A DNA stretch of 64,000 nt, from assembly GCF_014109765.1 (NCBI RefSeq), contig NZ_CP059139.1, positions 1,302,001-1,366,000 of the forward strand, in the 5' to 3' direction. How positions within the stretch are numbered: position 1 is the stretch's first letter; each line of letters begins with the position of its first letter. Below, in pieces: positions 51,423 to 60,105 of the stretch. A program made the translations under genes and the position numbers. The notes below the pieces were generated by a model, which did no database searches, had not been told where the DNA came from, and was given only the letters and a program-made list of their open reading frames with translations. This DNA comes from Pseudomonas berkeleyensis. GTDB taxonomy: Bacteria; Pseudomonadota; Gammaproteobacteria; Pseudomonadales; Pseudomonadaceae.

Positions 51423-52556
51423 TTAGTCGAAATGGGCCAGGAGGTCTCGCTGCAGGGCGGCGATCAGATCCGTCTGGGTGATCATCCCCACCAGTTTGTC
51501 GTTCTCCAGCACCGGCAAGCAATGCAGGCCGCGGTCGGACAGTACGCCGATCAGATCGGCGACGTGCGTATCGACAGTGGTGCAGCGCACCGGGCTGCTC
51601 ATCAGGTCGCCCAGGCGCGGCCGCGGCTTGCGCTCGAACAGGCCGAAGCGCCTGGCCGGGCGGCTATGCAGGGGCGCGACCAGATCGCTCAGGCTGACGA
51701 TGCCGACCAGTTGCTGATTACGGTCGAGAATCGGCAGTGCCTTGAGGTGATGGTGGCGCAGCAGGTGCAGTCCCTGTTTGATGCTGGTACTCGGCGCGGC
51801 GCAGACCAGGTCGCGTGACATCACCTGGCCGGCGCGGATGTCACCCATGCTGCGGCGCAGCGCGTAGCGTTCGGTACTTTTCACGATCAGCTCCAGATCC
51901 TCGCGGGTCACGTCGACGAAGGCGCCGAGTTCGTCGAGGGCCTGGTCGAGGTCGGTGCCGCGAATGCCCACGCGTTCGCCTGGTGACGGATCGTCAGTGT
52001 GATGGGCATCGGTCACTGATGTGCGCTGGCGTGGGTAGCGCATGCCGGTGAGGTTGTTGTAGATCAGCGCGCAACCGAGCAGGGCCAGCGCGGCGCTCAG
52101 CACCGTCAGGGCTGGGTACCAGTTGGGCACACCGGGGATCATCGGTGCGAACACCACGCAGAAGGCGATGGCCCCGCCCGGAGGATGCAGGCAGCGTAGC
52201 GGGCACATCAGCAGCAGGCTCAGGCCTATCGCCAGGGCGGCGCCGAGCAGGCTGTGATCGAGCAGGTGACCGACCACTACGCCGACCAGCGTGGCGCACA
52301 GGTAACTGCCGAGAATCGACCAGGGCTGTGCCAGTGCGCCGGACGATACGGCGAACAGCAACACTGCCGAAGCGGCCAGTGGCCCGGAAAAATGCACGGC
52401 CAACTGCAGGCCGAAGAATTGGCTGCACAGCCAGGTGGCAAAGGTAAACCCCAGGCTGGCGCCGAGCGCTGCACGCAGCCATTCCCGCGGGCGCGTGTGC
52501 GGGGCATTAGGAAGAAAAGCGATGCACCATTGGTGCAGTCGTGATGGTGTGTTCAT
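51423..52556 (-). CDS. HPP-family membrane protein with two CBS domains
   Basis: The 377-residue protein has four to five membrane helices of the HPP family, with the motif RCLHPPGGAIAF, and two CBS domains (VMSRDLVCAAPSTSIKQGLH; LMSSPVRCTTVDTHVADLIG). HPP proteins of cyanobacteria and plants transport nitrite, and the CBS pair probably senses adenine nucleotides. A strong terminator-like hairpin ends 11 bp before the start, so its transcription must pass this structure. Confidence 0.88.
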   Translation of the reverse strand: MNTPSRLHQWCIAFLPNAPHTRPREWLRAALGASLGFTFATWLCSQFFGLQLAVHFSGPLAASAVLLFAVSSGALAQPWSILGSYLCATLVGVVVGHLLDHSLLGAALAIGLSLLLMCPLRCLHPPGGAIAFCVVFAPMIPGVPNWYPALTVLSAALALLGCALIYNNLTGMRYPRQRTSVTDAHHTDDPSPGERVGIRGTDLDQALDELGAFVDVTREDLELIVKSTERYALRRSMGDIRAGQVMSRDLVCAAPSTSIKQGLHLLRHHHLKALPILDRNQQLVGIVSLSDLVAPLHSRPARRFGLFERKPRPRLGDLMSSPVRCTTVDTHVADLIGVLSDRGLHCLPVLENDKLVGMITQTDLIAALQRDLLAHFD

Positions 52557-52567
52557 GGTGTCCGGCA

Positions 52568-52638
52568 GAAAAAAGAAGGCTCCTCACTGCTGAAGAGCCG
52601 ACAAAGTGCCGCAGGCGGCACATCGGGACGCCCGTCCC
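52568..52638 (-). promoter_or_regulatory. Triple hairpin with terminator ahead of the HPP-CBS gene (possible attenuator)
   Basis: On the minus strand three stems follow each other. They are GGGAC-GGGC-GTCCC (52638-52625), GTGCCGC-CT-GCGGCAC (52621-52606), and GGCTCTTCA-GCAG-TGAGGAGCC (52599-52578) followed by TTCTTTTTT. The last one is a good intrinsic terminator and leaves no room for a promoter before the gene. Confidence 0.6.
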
Positions 52639-52652
52639 TGGGCGAAGGAAAG

Positions 52653-52787
52653 TCAGGTGAGCAGGTGATCTTTGGCCGGGGGTTCCTCGAGTGGCTGTCT
52701 GATCAGGCAAGCGAACAGGGCGGCGAGGGTGAGGCGGCGGACGAGCTGATCATTGTCATCGTCGGGGGCAGTCGCAAGGTGAGCCAT
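52653..52787 (-). CDS. Small 44-residue protein or leader peptide
   Basis: The frame encodes MAHLATAPDDDNDQLVRRLT, LAALFACLIRQPLEEPPAKD and HLLT. It has an acidic front and a helical middle. It lies directly upstream of the triple hairpin in the same direction. No family is recognised. Confidence 0.45.
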   Translation of the reverse strand: MAHLATAPDDDNDQLVRRLTLAALFACLIRQPLEEPPAKDHLLT

Positions 52788-53098
52788 CGTGATTCCGTCT
52801 TGCTGAGAATTTCAGGCATATCCTTCTAGCGCTCGGCGCTGGCTGTGAGCGTGCGGATCGATTCGCTGAAGGAAGCACCGAAATTGTGCGTGATGACGAT
52901 GGGGGGCGACTAATTAATAATAAAGACGTTTATATTCTGTTTTTTTGATATCAAATACCGCCTGGCGTGCTGGGATGCACTGTTCTGGGGCTTCGCTCGA
53001 GTGGCGGTGAGCCTTGGAGAGCGGTGAACTAACGCAGAGTCGCTCGTTGATATTCGTTAAATTGCACTATCTGATCATTAAGATTCATATATGCAATG
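52788..53098. other. Intergenic region with AT-rich patch
   Basis: No gene is seen in these 311 bp. An AT-rich patch near 52908-52960 probably contains the promoter of the leader/HPP-CBS unit. Confidence 0.4.
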
Positions 53099-53413
53099 TC
53101 ACTGCGTATAGGCGGTGGCGATGCCGCGGCGTTCTTCCAGGCATTCCGCGGCGCCCAGTTCGAACTCGCGGCAGATCAGCGGGCGCTGGGCGTAGATGGT
53201 GCAGCGCATGCTGTCGCGATCCAGTGCTATGCACCAGCCGTCGTCCAGACGGCGCATGACTTCGCCACCCCACTCGTCGGTCTCGATGTAGCGTTGCGGC
53301 ACGCCGGTATCACCGATCAGCATGACTTCCAGCTGGCAGCAGCAGGCCGCGCAGGTGCTGCAGCTGACGCTGGGCTCGCTCGGCAATTGGTGGAGGGGGA
53401 TGGTAGTGCTCAT
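53099..53413 (-). CDS. YkgJ-family cysteine cluster protein
   Basis: The 104-residue protein has the pattern CSTCAACCC near residue 20 and later DGWCIALDRDSMRCTIYAQR, PLICREFELG. Eight to nine cysteines match the CxxCxxCC family that binds zinc or an Fe-S cluster. The start at 53413 removes a non-conserved, repeat-derived extension. Confidence 0.88.
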   Translation of the reverse strand: MSTTIPLHQLPSEPSVSCSTCAACCCQLEVMLIGDTGVPQRYIETDEWGGEVMRRLDDGWCIALDRDSMRCTIYAQRPLICREFELGAAECLEERRGIATAYTQ

Positions 53414-53429
53414 GGGCGCGCAGTGTACG

Positions 53430-53575
53430 TGAGAACCTGTCCACGATCTGCTGCGCGTCGGTCTGGCGTCGCTAAAAACGCTTCCGAAATGCTCATTTAC
53501 CGCTTGTAAACTGCGCTTTCTCAAGCGTTTATGCCTAGCCAGGCTCTAGCTCACAAGATCGTAAACAAGCGCTGA
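53430..53575. repeat. Long dispersed repeat, copy 2 (inverted)
   Basis: The reverse complement carries TTTACGATCTTGTGAGCTAG, AGCCTGGCTAGGC, TAAATGAGCATTT and CCGACGCGCAGCAGA, matching 51268-51420 in order. It includes the stretch in front of the YkgJ-like gene. Confidence 0.7.
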
Positions 53576-53606
53576 GACGCGCGTCTTGCTGGGGCGACTT
53601 CGCCGG

Positions 53607-54134
53607 TTATGGCCGTTGCAGCAGGCGTTGTCTCTGCTGGTATTGGAGGCGATAGAGCCTGGCGAAGCCATGCAGAACCGGCAGCACGATGGCCCAGATG
53701 ACTGCCAGCAGCCCCAATGTCGTGACGTTGCCCAGTGGCAGTTGTACACCGCCCAGTTGCGCGCCCGCGTAATAGGCCATCGGCCCGCCGACGGCGCCGA
53801 GCAGGCTGGCGCGCCACCAGGGCTGCGCGCTCCAGGCCAGGCAGTGATTGAGGGTCGTGCCCAGGAGCAGCCACAACGACGCCAGCCACAGGGGAATCAG
53901 CGTGCGTGGCTCGCCGAAATCGAAGACGCCCAGGTGCAGCAAGAAGCTGTCCACTGCACTGCCGAACAGGAAAACGCTGAGCAGCAACTTGCCCTCTGCT
54001 GGCCAACTGCTCACCCAGAACAGGTGCACGGCCAATGCGACTACCACGACCAGCAACCAGGGCCCGTCGCCGCCGAGCACGCAGGCGAACCAGCTGAGCT
54101 GGAAGAGGATGGCATTGGCTAGCAGTCTGGGCAT
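53607..54134 (-). CDS. DUF2878 membrane protein
   Basis: The 175-residue protein has five to six hydrophobic helices, for example AILFQLSWFACVLGG and LLVVVVALAVHLFWV. It is the last gene of the light-regulated operon, where DUF2878 genes regularly accompany the cyclopropane synthase-like gene. Function is unknown. The start at 54134 follows a short gap after that gene. Confidence 0.85.
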   Translation of the reverse strand: MPRLLANAILFQLSWFACVLGGDGPWLLVVVVALAVHLFWVSSWPAEGKLLLSVFLFGSAVDSFLLHLGVFDFGEPRTLIPLWLASLWLLLGTTLNHCLAWSAQPWWRASLLGAVGGPMAYYAGAQLGGVQLPLGNVTTLGLLAVIWAIVLPVLHGFARLYRLQYQQRQRLLQRP

Positions 54135-54186
54135 TGCGGCTTCCCTGTGGATGATCCAGGCGGCGCAGTCTAGGTCACTGAATCCC

Positions 54187-55467
54187 TCAGGCCAACGTCG
54201 AAGGCTGTACATAATGTGGCAGCGGCCTGGCGCCGGCCTTGGCCAGCAGCAGTTGCGCGGTGCCGATGGTGCGCTCGAGGAAACCGCCCTCGCAGTAGCA
54301 CAGGTAGAACTCCCACAGCCGGTAGAAGTAGTCGTCGTAGCCCAGTTGCTCCAGACGCTGGCGGGCCTGGCGCAGGTTGTCGTGCCACAGGCGCAGGGTA
54401 CGCGCGTAGTGCAGGCCGAAATCTTCCATGTGGTGCAGGTTGAGATCGGTGTGGCGGCTCACCACTTCCAGCATCTTGTGTACCGAGGGCAGGGCGCCGC
54501 CGGGGAAGATGTAGCGCTGGATGAAATCGACCGACTGGCAAGCCTGCTCGTAACGCTGGTCACGAATGGTGATGGCCTGCAGCAGCATCAGTCCGTCGGG
54601 CTTGAGCAGACGTGCGCACTGCTCGAAGTAGGTGGGCAGAAAACGATGGCCGACGGCTTCGATCATCTCGATGGAGACCAGCTTGTCGTACTGGCCGTCG
54701 AGGTCGCGATAGTCCTCTAGAAGCAGGGTGATGCGACCTTCCAGGCCAAGTTCGCGGACGCGCCGTTCGGTGTAGGCGTATTGCTCGCGCGACAAGGTAG
54801 TGGTGGTCACCCGGCAGCCGTAATGGGTCGCGGCATAGATGGCCATGCTGCCCCAGCCGGTACCGATTTCCAGCAGGTGATCGGATGGCTGTAGCGCGAG
54901 CTTCTCGCAGATGCGTTCGAGCTTGTTGAGCTGCGCCTGTTCCAGGCTGTCGTCCTCACGCAGGAACATTGCGGCGGAGTACATCATGGTCGGGTCGAGA
55001 AACTGTTCGAACAGGTCATTGCCCAGGTCGTAGTGCGCCGCGATATTGCGCCGTGAACCCTGGCGAGTATTGCGGTTGAGCCAGTGCAGCCCCTGGATCA
55101 AGGGGCGGCCCAGGCGTGCCAGACCGCCCTCCATGGCGTCGAGTACGTCGAGGTTGGCGACGAAGATACGGATTACCGCGGTGAGATCCGGCGTGCTCCA
55201 GTAGCCATGGATATAGGCTTCGCCTGCACCGATCGAGCCGTTACCGGCAACCAGTCCCCAGACGGCCGGATCGCTGACCCGGATTTCGGCGCGCAGATCG
55301 CTCTGTGGCTTGCCGAAATGCAGGGTGTCGTTGCCTTCCTGGATCAGCAGCAGGCCATGCTGCAGGTTTTCCAGTTGGCGCAGCACGGCGCGCCGCAGCA
55401 GGCCGGCACCAATGCCGTTGCCGCTGCGTACCAGGCTTCTGGTGGAGGTCAGGCTAGAGCTTTTCAT
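54187..55467 (-). CDS. Cyclopropane-fatty-acyl-phospholipid synthase family protein
   Basis: The 426-residue SAM-dependent enzyme has YDLGNDLFEQFLDPTMMYS and the SAM loop LLEIGTGWGSMAIYAA. The SIEMIEAVGHRFLPTYFEQC and IQRYIFPGGALPS motifs are also present. It modifies unsaturated acyl chains of membrane phospholipids. In light-response operons it may belong to the UfaM/furan-type methylation branch. It overlaps the DUF1365 gene by 14 bp. Confidence 0.92.
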   Translation of the reverse strand: MKSSSLTSTRSLVRSGNGIGAGLLRRAVLRQLENLQHGLLLIQEGNDTLHFGKPQSDLRAEIRVSDPAVWGLVAGNGSIGAGEAYIHGYWSTPDLTAVIRIFVANLDVLDAMEGGLARLGRPLIQGLHWLNRNTRQGSRRNIAAHYDLGNDLFEQFLDPTMMYSAAMFLREDDSLEQAQLNKLERICEKLALQPSDHLLEIGTGWGSMAIYAATHYGCRVTTTTLSREQYAYTERRVRELGLEGRITLLLEDYRDLDGQYDKLVSIEMIEAVGHRFLPTYFEQCARLLKPDGLMLLQAITIRDQRYEQACQSVDFIQRYIFPGGALPSVHKMLEVVSRHTDLNLHHMEDFGLHYARTLRLWHDNLRQARQRLEQLGYDDYFYRLWEFYLCYCEGGFLERTIGTAQLLLAKAGARPLPHYVQPSTLA

Positions 55468-56254
55468 GGGGCATGTCCTTCACGTGCGGGCGGGCAACAC
55501 TGAAGCTGCCTTGCGCGGGGCTGTGGTCGAAAATCGGGATGCGTTTGAGCAGCAGGCGCAGCGCCTGCCAATAGATGGCGGCAAGGGTCTTGCCGGTCAT
55601 CCAGGGGAAGGTCAGCAGGTAGCGGTGCAGGTTGGTGCGGGTCAGCGGCCTGCGGTGCAGGCTGAGGCTGGCGTCGAACACCTTGGTCTCGCCCTGCCAG
55701 TCGGCCATGTGGATGCCCAGGCGTTCGCCTACCGGGCTCAAGCTCATGCGGTACTCCAGCTCGCGCGGCAGGAAAGGCGAAACATGGAAGGCCTTGTCGA
55801 CACGAACCTGATGACGGCCTTCGCCGCTGGCAGGCAGCACGTAGTGGTAGCGCTGGCGCCAGGGCGTATTGCTGACTTCGCAGAGAATCGCCATGAGCGC
55901 CTCGTCTTCATCGAAGCAGTAGAAGAAACTCGCCGGATTGAACGCCAGGCCCCAACTGCGTGGCTGCGTCAGCAGGCAGATGCGACCCATTGGTCGCGAG
56001 CCCAGCGCCGCTTCCACGCGATTGCGTACGGCCTCGTGCAGTGGCATGCCCTGGCGGGTGTGCTCGGGCAGGTAATCGGTTTCGCGGAAGGCGAATGGCG
56101 CCCAGCGGCCGCTGCCGGCCAATGGCGAGAGGGCAAACAGCTGCGCCTGCTCGCTCAGATCGAGGTACAGCAGGCCCATGCGGTAGCGAAAGGCATGCGC
56201 GCGCGGGGCGAAGCGACGATGCTGCACCCAGCCGCTGTACAGGGCGCTGTGCAT
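55454..56254 (-). CDS. DUF1365 family protein
   Basis: The 266-residue protein has HSALYSGWVQHRRFAPRAHA and the conserved RSWGLAFNPASFFYCFDEDE, FHVSPFLPRELEYRM blocks. It always occurs beside the FAD oxidoreductase and cyclopropane synthase-like genes and probably acts in the same lipid modification pathway. It overlaps both neighbours. Confidence 0.9.
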   Translation of the reverse strand: MHSALYSGWVQHRRFAPRAHAFRYRMGLLYLDLSEQAQLFALSPLAGSGRWAPFAFRETDYLPEHTRQGMPLHEAVRNRVEAALGSRPMGRICLLTQPRSWGLAFNPASFFYCFDEDEALMAILCEVSNTPWRQRYHYVLPASGEGRHQVRVDKAFHVSPFLPRELEYRMSLSPVGERLGIHMADWQGETKVFDASLSLHRRPLTRTNLHRYLLTFPWMTGKTLAAIYWQALRLLLKRIPIFDHSPAQGSFSVARPHVKDMPHEKL

Positions 56255-57501
56255 TACAGCGCTTCCCCGAAGGCACGGGCCACGCGCAGCGCGCTGACCA
56301 CGCCGTCCTCGTGGAAGCCGTTGGCCCAGTAGGCACCGCAGAAATAGCTGTGCTGGGCGCCGAGCAATTCCTCCCAGCGTGCCTGCGCTGCGGTGCCTGC
56401 CAGGCTGTACTGCGGGTGGGCGTATTGGAAGCGCGCGAGGATTTTTGTCGGGTCGATGGCGGCAGTTTGGTTGAGGCTGACGCAGAAAGTGGTGTCGCTT
56501 TCGATGCCCTGCAGGATGTTCATGTCATAGGTGACGGCAGCGAGCTGGTCGCTTGGCCCACCCAGGCGATAGTTCCAACTGGCCCAGGCCAGCTTGCGCT
56601 TGGGCAGCAGACGGGTGTCGGTGTGCAGCACCACATCGTTGTTGGCGTAGGGCAGGGCGCCAAGGATTTCCCGTTCCTGCTGGCTGGCCTGATCCAGCAG
56701 GGCCAGAGCCTGGTCGCTATGGCAGGCGAATACCACCTTGTCGAAGCGCTCCTGGCCAGCGGCACTGTGCAGGGTGACGCCGTCCTGGTCGCGTACGACG
56801 CGGCTGACCGGACAGTTGAGGCGAATGTGCTCGGCGAAGCTGGCGGTCAACGGTGCCACGTAGCTGCGCGAGCCACCTTCGATCACTTGCCATTGCGGGC
56901 GGTCGCTGACCGACAGCAGGCCGTGGTTCTTGCAGAAACGCACGAAGAATTGCAGCGGGAAGGCGAGCATGTCGGCCAGCGACATCGACCAGATGGCCGA
57001 GCCCATGGGCACGATGTAGTGCTCGATGAAGCGCCGGCCATAGCCATTGCTTTCGAGGTATTCGCCGAGGGTCGTCTCGCTGTCGATGTGACCGTTGGCC
57101 AGGTCTTCCTGGGATTGGCGATTGAAGCGCAGGATGTCGCGTAGCATGCCCCAGAAGGCCGGCGAGAGCAGGTTGCGGCGTTGGGCGAACAGGGTGTTGA
57201 GGTCGTGGCCGTTGTACTCAACGCCGGTGACCGGGTCGCTGACCGAGAAGCTCATCTCGGCAGGTTTGAAGCCGACGCCGATCTGTTCCAGCAGGCGGAT
57301 GAAGTTGGGGTAGGTCCAGTCGTTGAACACGATGAAACCGGTGTCGACAGCGTATTCGCGCCCGTTGACCGTGACATCGACGGTGTGGGTGTGACCGCCG
57401 ACCCAGTCGCTGGCCTCGAACACCTGGATCTCGTGCTGGCGATTGAGCAAATAGGCGCAGGTCAGACCGGCGATACCGCTGCCGATGATGGCGATTTTCA
57501 T
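56254..57501 (-). CDS. FAD-dependent amine oxidase-like oxidoreductase
   Basis: The 415-residue flavoprotein has the dinucleotide motif KIAIIGSGIAGLTCAYLLN and the second motif GGHTHTVDV. The C-terminal part carries YFCGAYWANGFHEDGVVSAL, the FAD end. Homologues form a desaturase-like partner to DUF1365 and cyclopropane synthase-like proteins. Start and stop overlap neighbours by 1-4 bp. Confidence 0.9.
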   Translation of the reverse strand: MKIAIIGSGIAGLTCAYLLNRQHEIQVFEASDWVGGHTHTVDVTVNGREYAVDTGFIVFNDWTYPNFIRLLEQIGVGFKPAEMSFSVSDPVTGVEYNGHDLNTLFAQRRNLLSPAFWGMLRDILRFNRQSQEDLANGHIDSETTLGEYLESNGYGRRFIEHYIVPMGSAIWSMSLADMLAFPLQFFVRFCKNHGLLSVSDRPQWQVIEGGSRSYVAPLTASFAEHIRLNCPVSRVVRDQDGVTLHSAAGQERFDKVVFACHSDQALALLDQASQQEREILGALPYANNDVVLHTDTRLLPKRKLAWASWNYRLGGPSDQLAAVTYDMNILQGIESDTTFCVSLNQTAAIDPTKILARFQYAHPQYSLAGTAAQARWEELLGAQHSYFCGAYWANGFHEDGVVSALRVARAFGEAL

Positions 57502-58253
57502 GCGTGTTCCTCGTTACGCGCCAGGCGGCGACCAATGGCCAGTTGCAGGCGGCTGGGCAGGCTGCCGAGCAGCTTCAGTACGGCGATGAAAGGGGTGGGG
57601 AAAGCGATCTCGTGCGGACGCTTATCCAGGCGCTCGGCGATATGCCTCGCGGCGCGTTCGACCGGCCAGCGCATGGGCATCGGGAAGTCGTTTTTCTGCG
57701 TCAGCGGCGTGTCGACGAAGCCGGGGCTGACCAGGGTGACGTCGATGCCTTCGCTGGCCAGGTCGATGCGCAATGTCTGCATCAGGTAGCGCATGGCGGC
57801 CTTGGAGGCGCCGTAGGCCTCGGCGCGTGGTAGCGGCAGAAAGGTCACCGAGCTGCCGACACCGACCAGATGCGGGCGATTGCCACGACGCAGCAACGGC
57901 AGCGCCGCCTCGATGCAATGGCTGGCGGAAAACAGATTGGCGCTGACCACGCGCTCGATCATGGCCGCCTCGAACTGCCGCACATCGACGTACTCGCAGG
58001 TGCCGGCATTGAGAATCGCGCAATCCAGTGCCCCCCACTGCAGGGCGATACGTTCACCGATGGCGCGTACCTGGGCGGGGTCGGTCAGATCGCCTGGCAC
58101 GACCAGCACCTGATCGCCGTAGCGGCTGGCGAAATCCTGCAGCGGGCCGCTGCTGCGCGCGCTTAGGGCCAGTCGATGGCCGGCACGCAGCAGTTGTTCC
58201 GCCAGGGCCGCACCAATGCCGCTGCTGGCGCCGGTAAGCCAGATACGTTTCAT
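57498..58253 (-). CDS. Short-chain dehydrogenase/reductase
   Basis: The 251-residue SDR has the NAD(P) motif LTGASSGIGAALAEQLL, the catalytic Ser region VGVGSSVTFLPLPRAEAYGA, and YxxxK (YGASK). The substrate is unknown. It is in the middle of the operon, with ATGA overlaps on both sides. Confidence 0.92.
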   Translation of the reverse strand: MKRIWLTGASSGIGAALAEQLLRAGHRLALSARSSGPLQDFASRYGDQVLVVPGDLTDPAQVRAIGERIALQWGALDCAILNAGTCEYVDVRQFEAAMIERVVSANLFSASHCIEAALPLLRRGNRPHLVGVGSSVTFLPLPRAEAYGASKAAMRYLMQTLRIDLASEGIDVTLVSPGFVDTPLTQKNDFPMPMRWPVERAARHIAERLDKRPHEIAFPTPFIAVLKLLGSLPSRLQLAIGRRLARNEEHA

Positions 58254-58672
58254 GCCAGCCTCCGTTTCAGCCAGGCGATGACGCTGCCGAGCACGGGCAG
58301 GTGTTCATACAGCAGGGCGCCGGCATCGAAGTAGTCACGGTGCTGGTAGACCTTGTCGCGCCAGAGCAGGTGCGAGCAGCCCTCGACGGCAATCTCGGCG
58401 CCGCCGCGCAGGCGCGGGTGGCGATAGCGCATGGTCCAGCGCAGGTAGCCTTCGCCGGCATCGACCCGGTCGAAACCGTGGAATTCGAAATGCAGCGCTT
58501 CGACGTTGGCGTACAACTCGGCGAAGTAAGCCTGCACGGCCGTCAGCCCGTGCACTTCATGCAGAGGGTCGCGAAAGATCACGTCGTCGCTGTACAGCTC
58601 GCCGAGCAGATACAGGTTGTCCTTGTTCAGCGTAGCGAAGCGTTCGGCGAAGCGGCACAGGAAATCGTTCAT
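58250..58672 (-). CDS. NTF2/SnoaL-like protein
   Basis: The 140-residue product has the SnoaL fold pattern (FAERFATLNKDNLYLLGELY; DVIFRDPLHEVHGL; YFAELYANVEALHFEFHGFD). It may be a small enzyme or ligand-binding protein of the same pathway. It overlaps both neighbours by 4 bp. Confidence 0.85.
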   Translation of the reverse strand: MNDFLCRFAERFATLNKDNLYLLGELYSDDVIFRDPLHEVHGLTAVQAYFAELYANVEALHFEFHGFDRVDAGEGYLRWTMRYRHPRLRGGAEIAVEGCSHLLWRDKVYQHRDYFDAGALLYEHLPVLGSVIAWLKRRLA

Positions 58673-60105
58673 GCCGGAACCTCCGAGTTGTCGAGGTTCT
58701 TGAAGGCAGCCAGGGCGCGCTCGCGCGAACGTGCCAGATCGACGATCGGACGCGGATAATTGGCTGGCGCGAACAGCCCGCCGAGCGCGGACGGATCATG
58801 GATATCGCGTTTGTTCAGGCCAGCCAGCTCCGGCACCCAGTGACGGATGAAGCGTCCTTCGGGGTCGAATTTCTGCGACTGGCTGATGGGGTTGAAGATG
58901 CGAAAGTAGGGCGCCGCGTCGGTGCCGGTCGACGAGCTCCATTGCCAGCCGCCGTTGTTCGCCGCCAGGTCACCGTCGATCAGATGGCGCATGAAGAAGC
59001 GCTCGCCTTCACGCCAGTCGATCAGCAGGTTCTTGGTCAGGAACATGGCGACGACCATGCGCAGCCGGTTGTGCATCCAGCCGGTTTCACGCAACTGGCG
59101 CATGGCGGCATCGATGATCGGCAGGCCGGTGCGACCCTCCTGCCAGGCGGCCAGCTCCTGTGGCGCATGGCGCCATGGCACGGCTTCGGTCTCCAGACGA
59201 AAGGCGCGATGCCGGGAGACGCGCGGGTAACCGACCAGGATGTGCTTGTAGAACTCGCGCCAGAGCAGTTCGTTGATCCAGGTGATGACACCGGGGTTGC
59301 CGCTGTCGAACTCGCCCTGGTTGGCTGCCAGCGCCGCATGCAGGCACTGGCGTGGCGACAGTACACCTGCGGCCAGGTAGGCCGACAGTTGGCTGGTGCC
59401 AGGCAGGGCAGGGAAGTCGCGCTCGTTCTGGTAGAAGGTAATCTGCTCATCGGCGAAACGCGCCAGGCGTTGTTGAGCGGCTTGCTCGCCGGCCGGCCAG
59501 AGTGCCTGTAGCTCGCTGCTGGGCGTTTCGAAACCGTCCACCGCCTGCGGCACAGGATCGGCGGTCAGCGCCTGTGGCGTTTGTGCCCGCGGGGTGCCGA
59601 CTGGGCTGGGCAGGGCGCTGTGCAAGCGCTCGTAGCAGACCTTGCGAAACTGACTGTAGACCTGGAAATAAGTGCCGGAGCGAGTCAGCACGCTGCCGGG
59701 CTGGAAGAACAGCTGGTCGAGGTAGTTGTGCCAGGCAATCGTCTGCTGGCCGAGGTAAGCCGCCACGTGATGATCGCGCTGGCTCTCGTTGATGCCGTAC
59801 TCGTCGTTGACGTGCACGGCGCTGATGTTGTGTTGGTGGCAAACCTCGGCGATCACGCCAGGTGCCTGTTCCCAGGTATCGCAGTGCCGTACCAGCAAGG
59901 GGACGTTGAGTTCGGCCAGGGTCTGGCTGAGCTGCGCCAGGTTGCGCAACCAGAAGTCCACCTTGCACGCGGCATCGTCGTGGCGCTGCCATTGGCCAGG
60001 GGTGACCAGGTACAGGGCGATGGTCGCACCGCTGCTCATGGCGCGACTCAGGGCGGTGTTGTCCTGAATTCGCAGGTCGCTGCGGAACCACATCAGTTGC
60101 TGCAT
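58669..60105 (-). CDS. phrB: Deoxyribodipyrimidine photolyase
   Basis: PhrB splits cyclobutane pyrimidine dimers with blue light using FADH- and an antenna. The 478-residue enzyme has QQLMWFRSDLRIQDNTALSR at the front. The FAD-binding motifs are LLWREFYKHI, TGLPIIDAAMRQLRETGWMH and NRLRMVVAMFLTKNLLIDW, with the GDLAANNGGWQWSSSTGTDA end. It overlaps the regulator gene by 13 bp. Confidence 0.96.
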   Translation of the reverse strand: MQQLMWFRSDLRIQDNTALSRAMSSGATIALYLVTPGQWQRHDDAACKVDFWLRNLAQLSQTLAELNVPLLVRHCDTWEQAPGVIAEVCHQHNISAVHVNDEYGINESQRDHHVAAYLGQQTIAWHNYLDQLFFQPGSVLTRSGTYFQVYSQFRKVCYERLHSALPSPVGTPRAQTPQALTADPVPQAVDGFETPSSELQALWPAGEQAAQQRLARFADEQITFYQNERDFPALPGTSQLSAYLAAGVLSPRQCLHAALAANQGEFDSGNPGVITWINELLWREFYKHILVGYPRVSRHRAFRLETEAVPWRHAPQELAAWQEGRTGLPIIDAAMRQLRETGWMHNRLRMVVAMFLTKNLLIDWREGERFFMRHLIDGDLAANNGGWQWSSSTGTDAAPYFRIFNPISQSQKFDPEGRFIRHWVPELAGLNKRDIHDPSALGGLFAPANYPRPIVDLARSRERALAAFKNLDNSEVPA

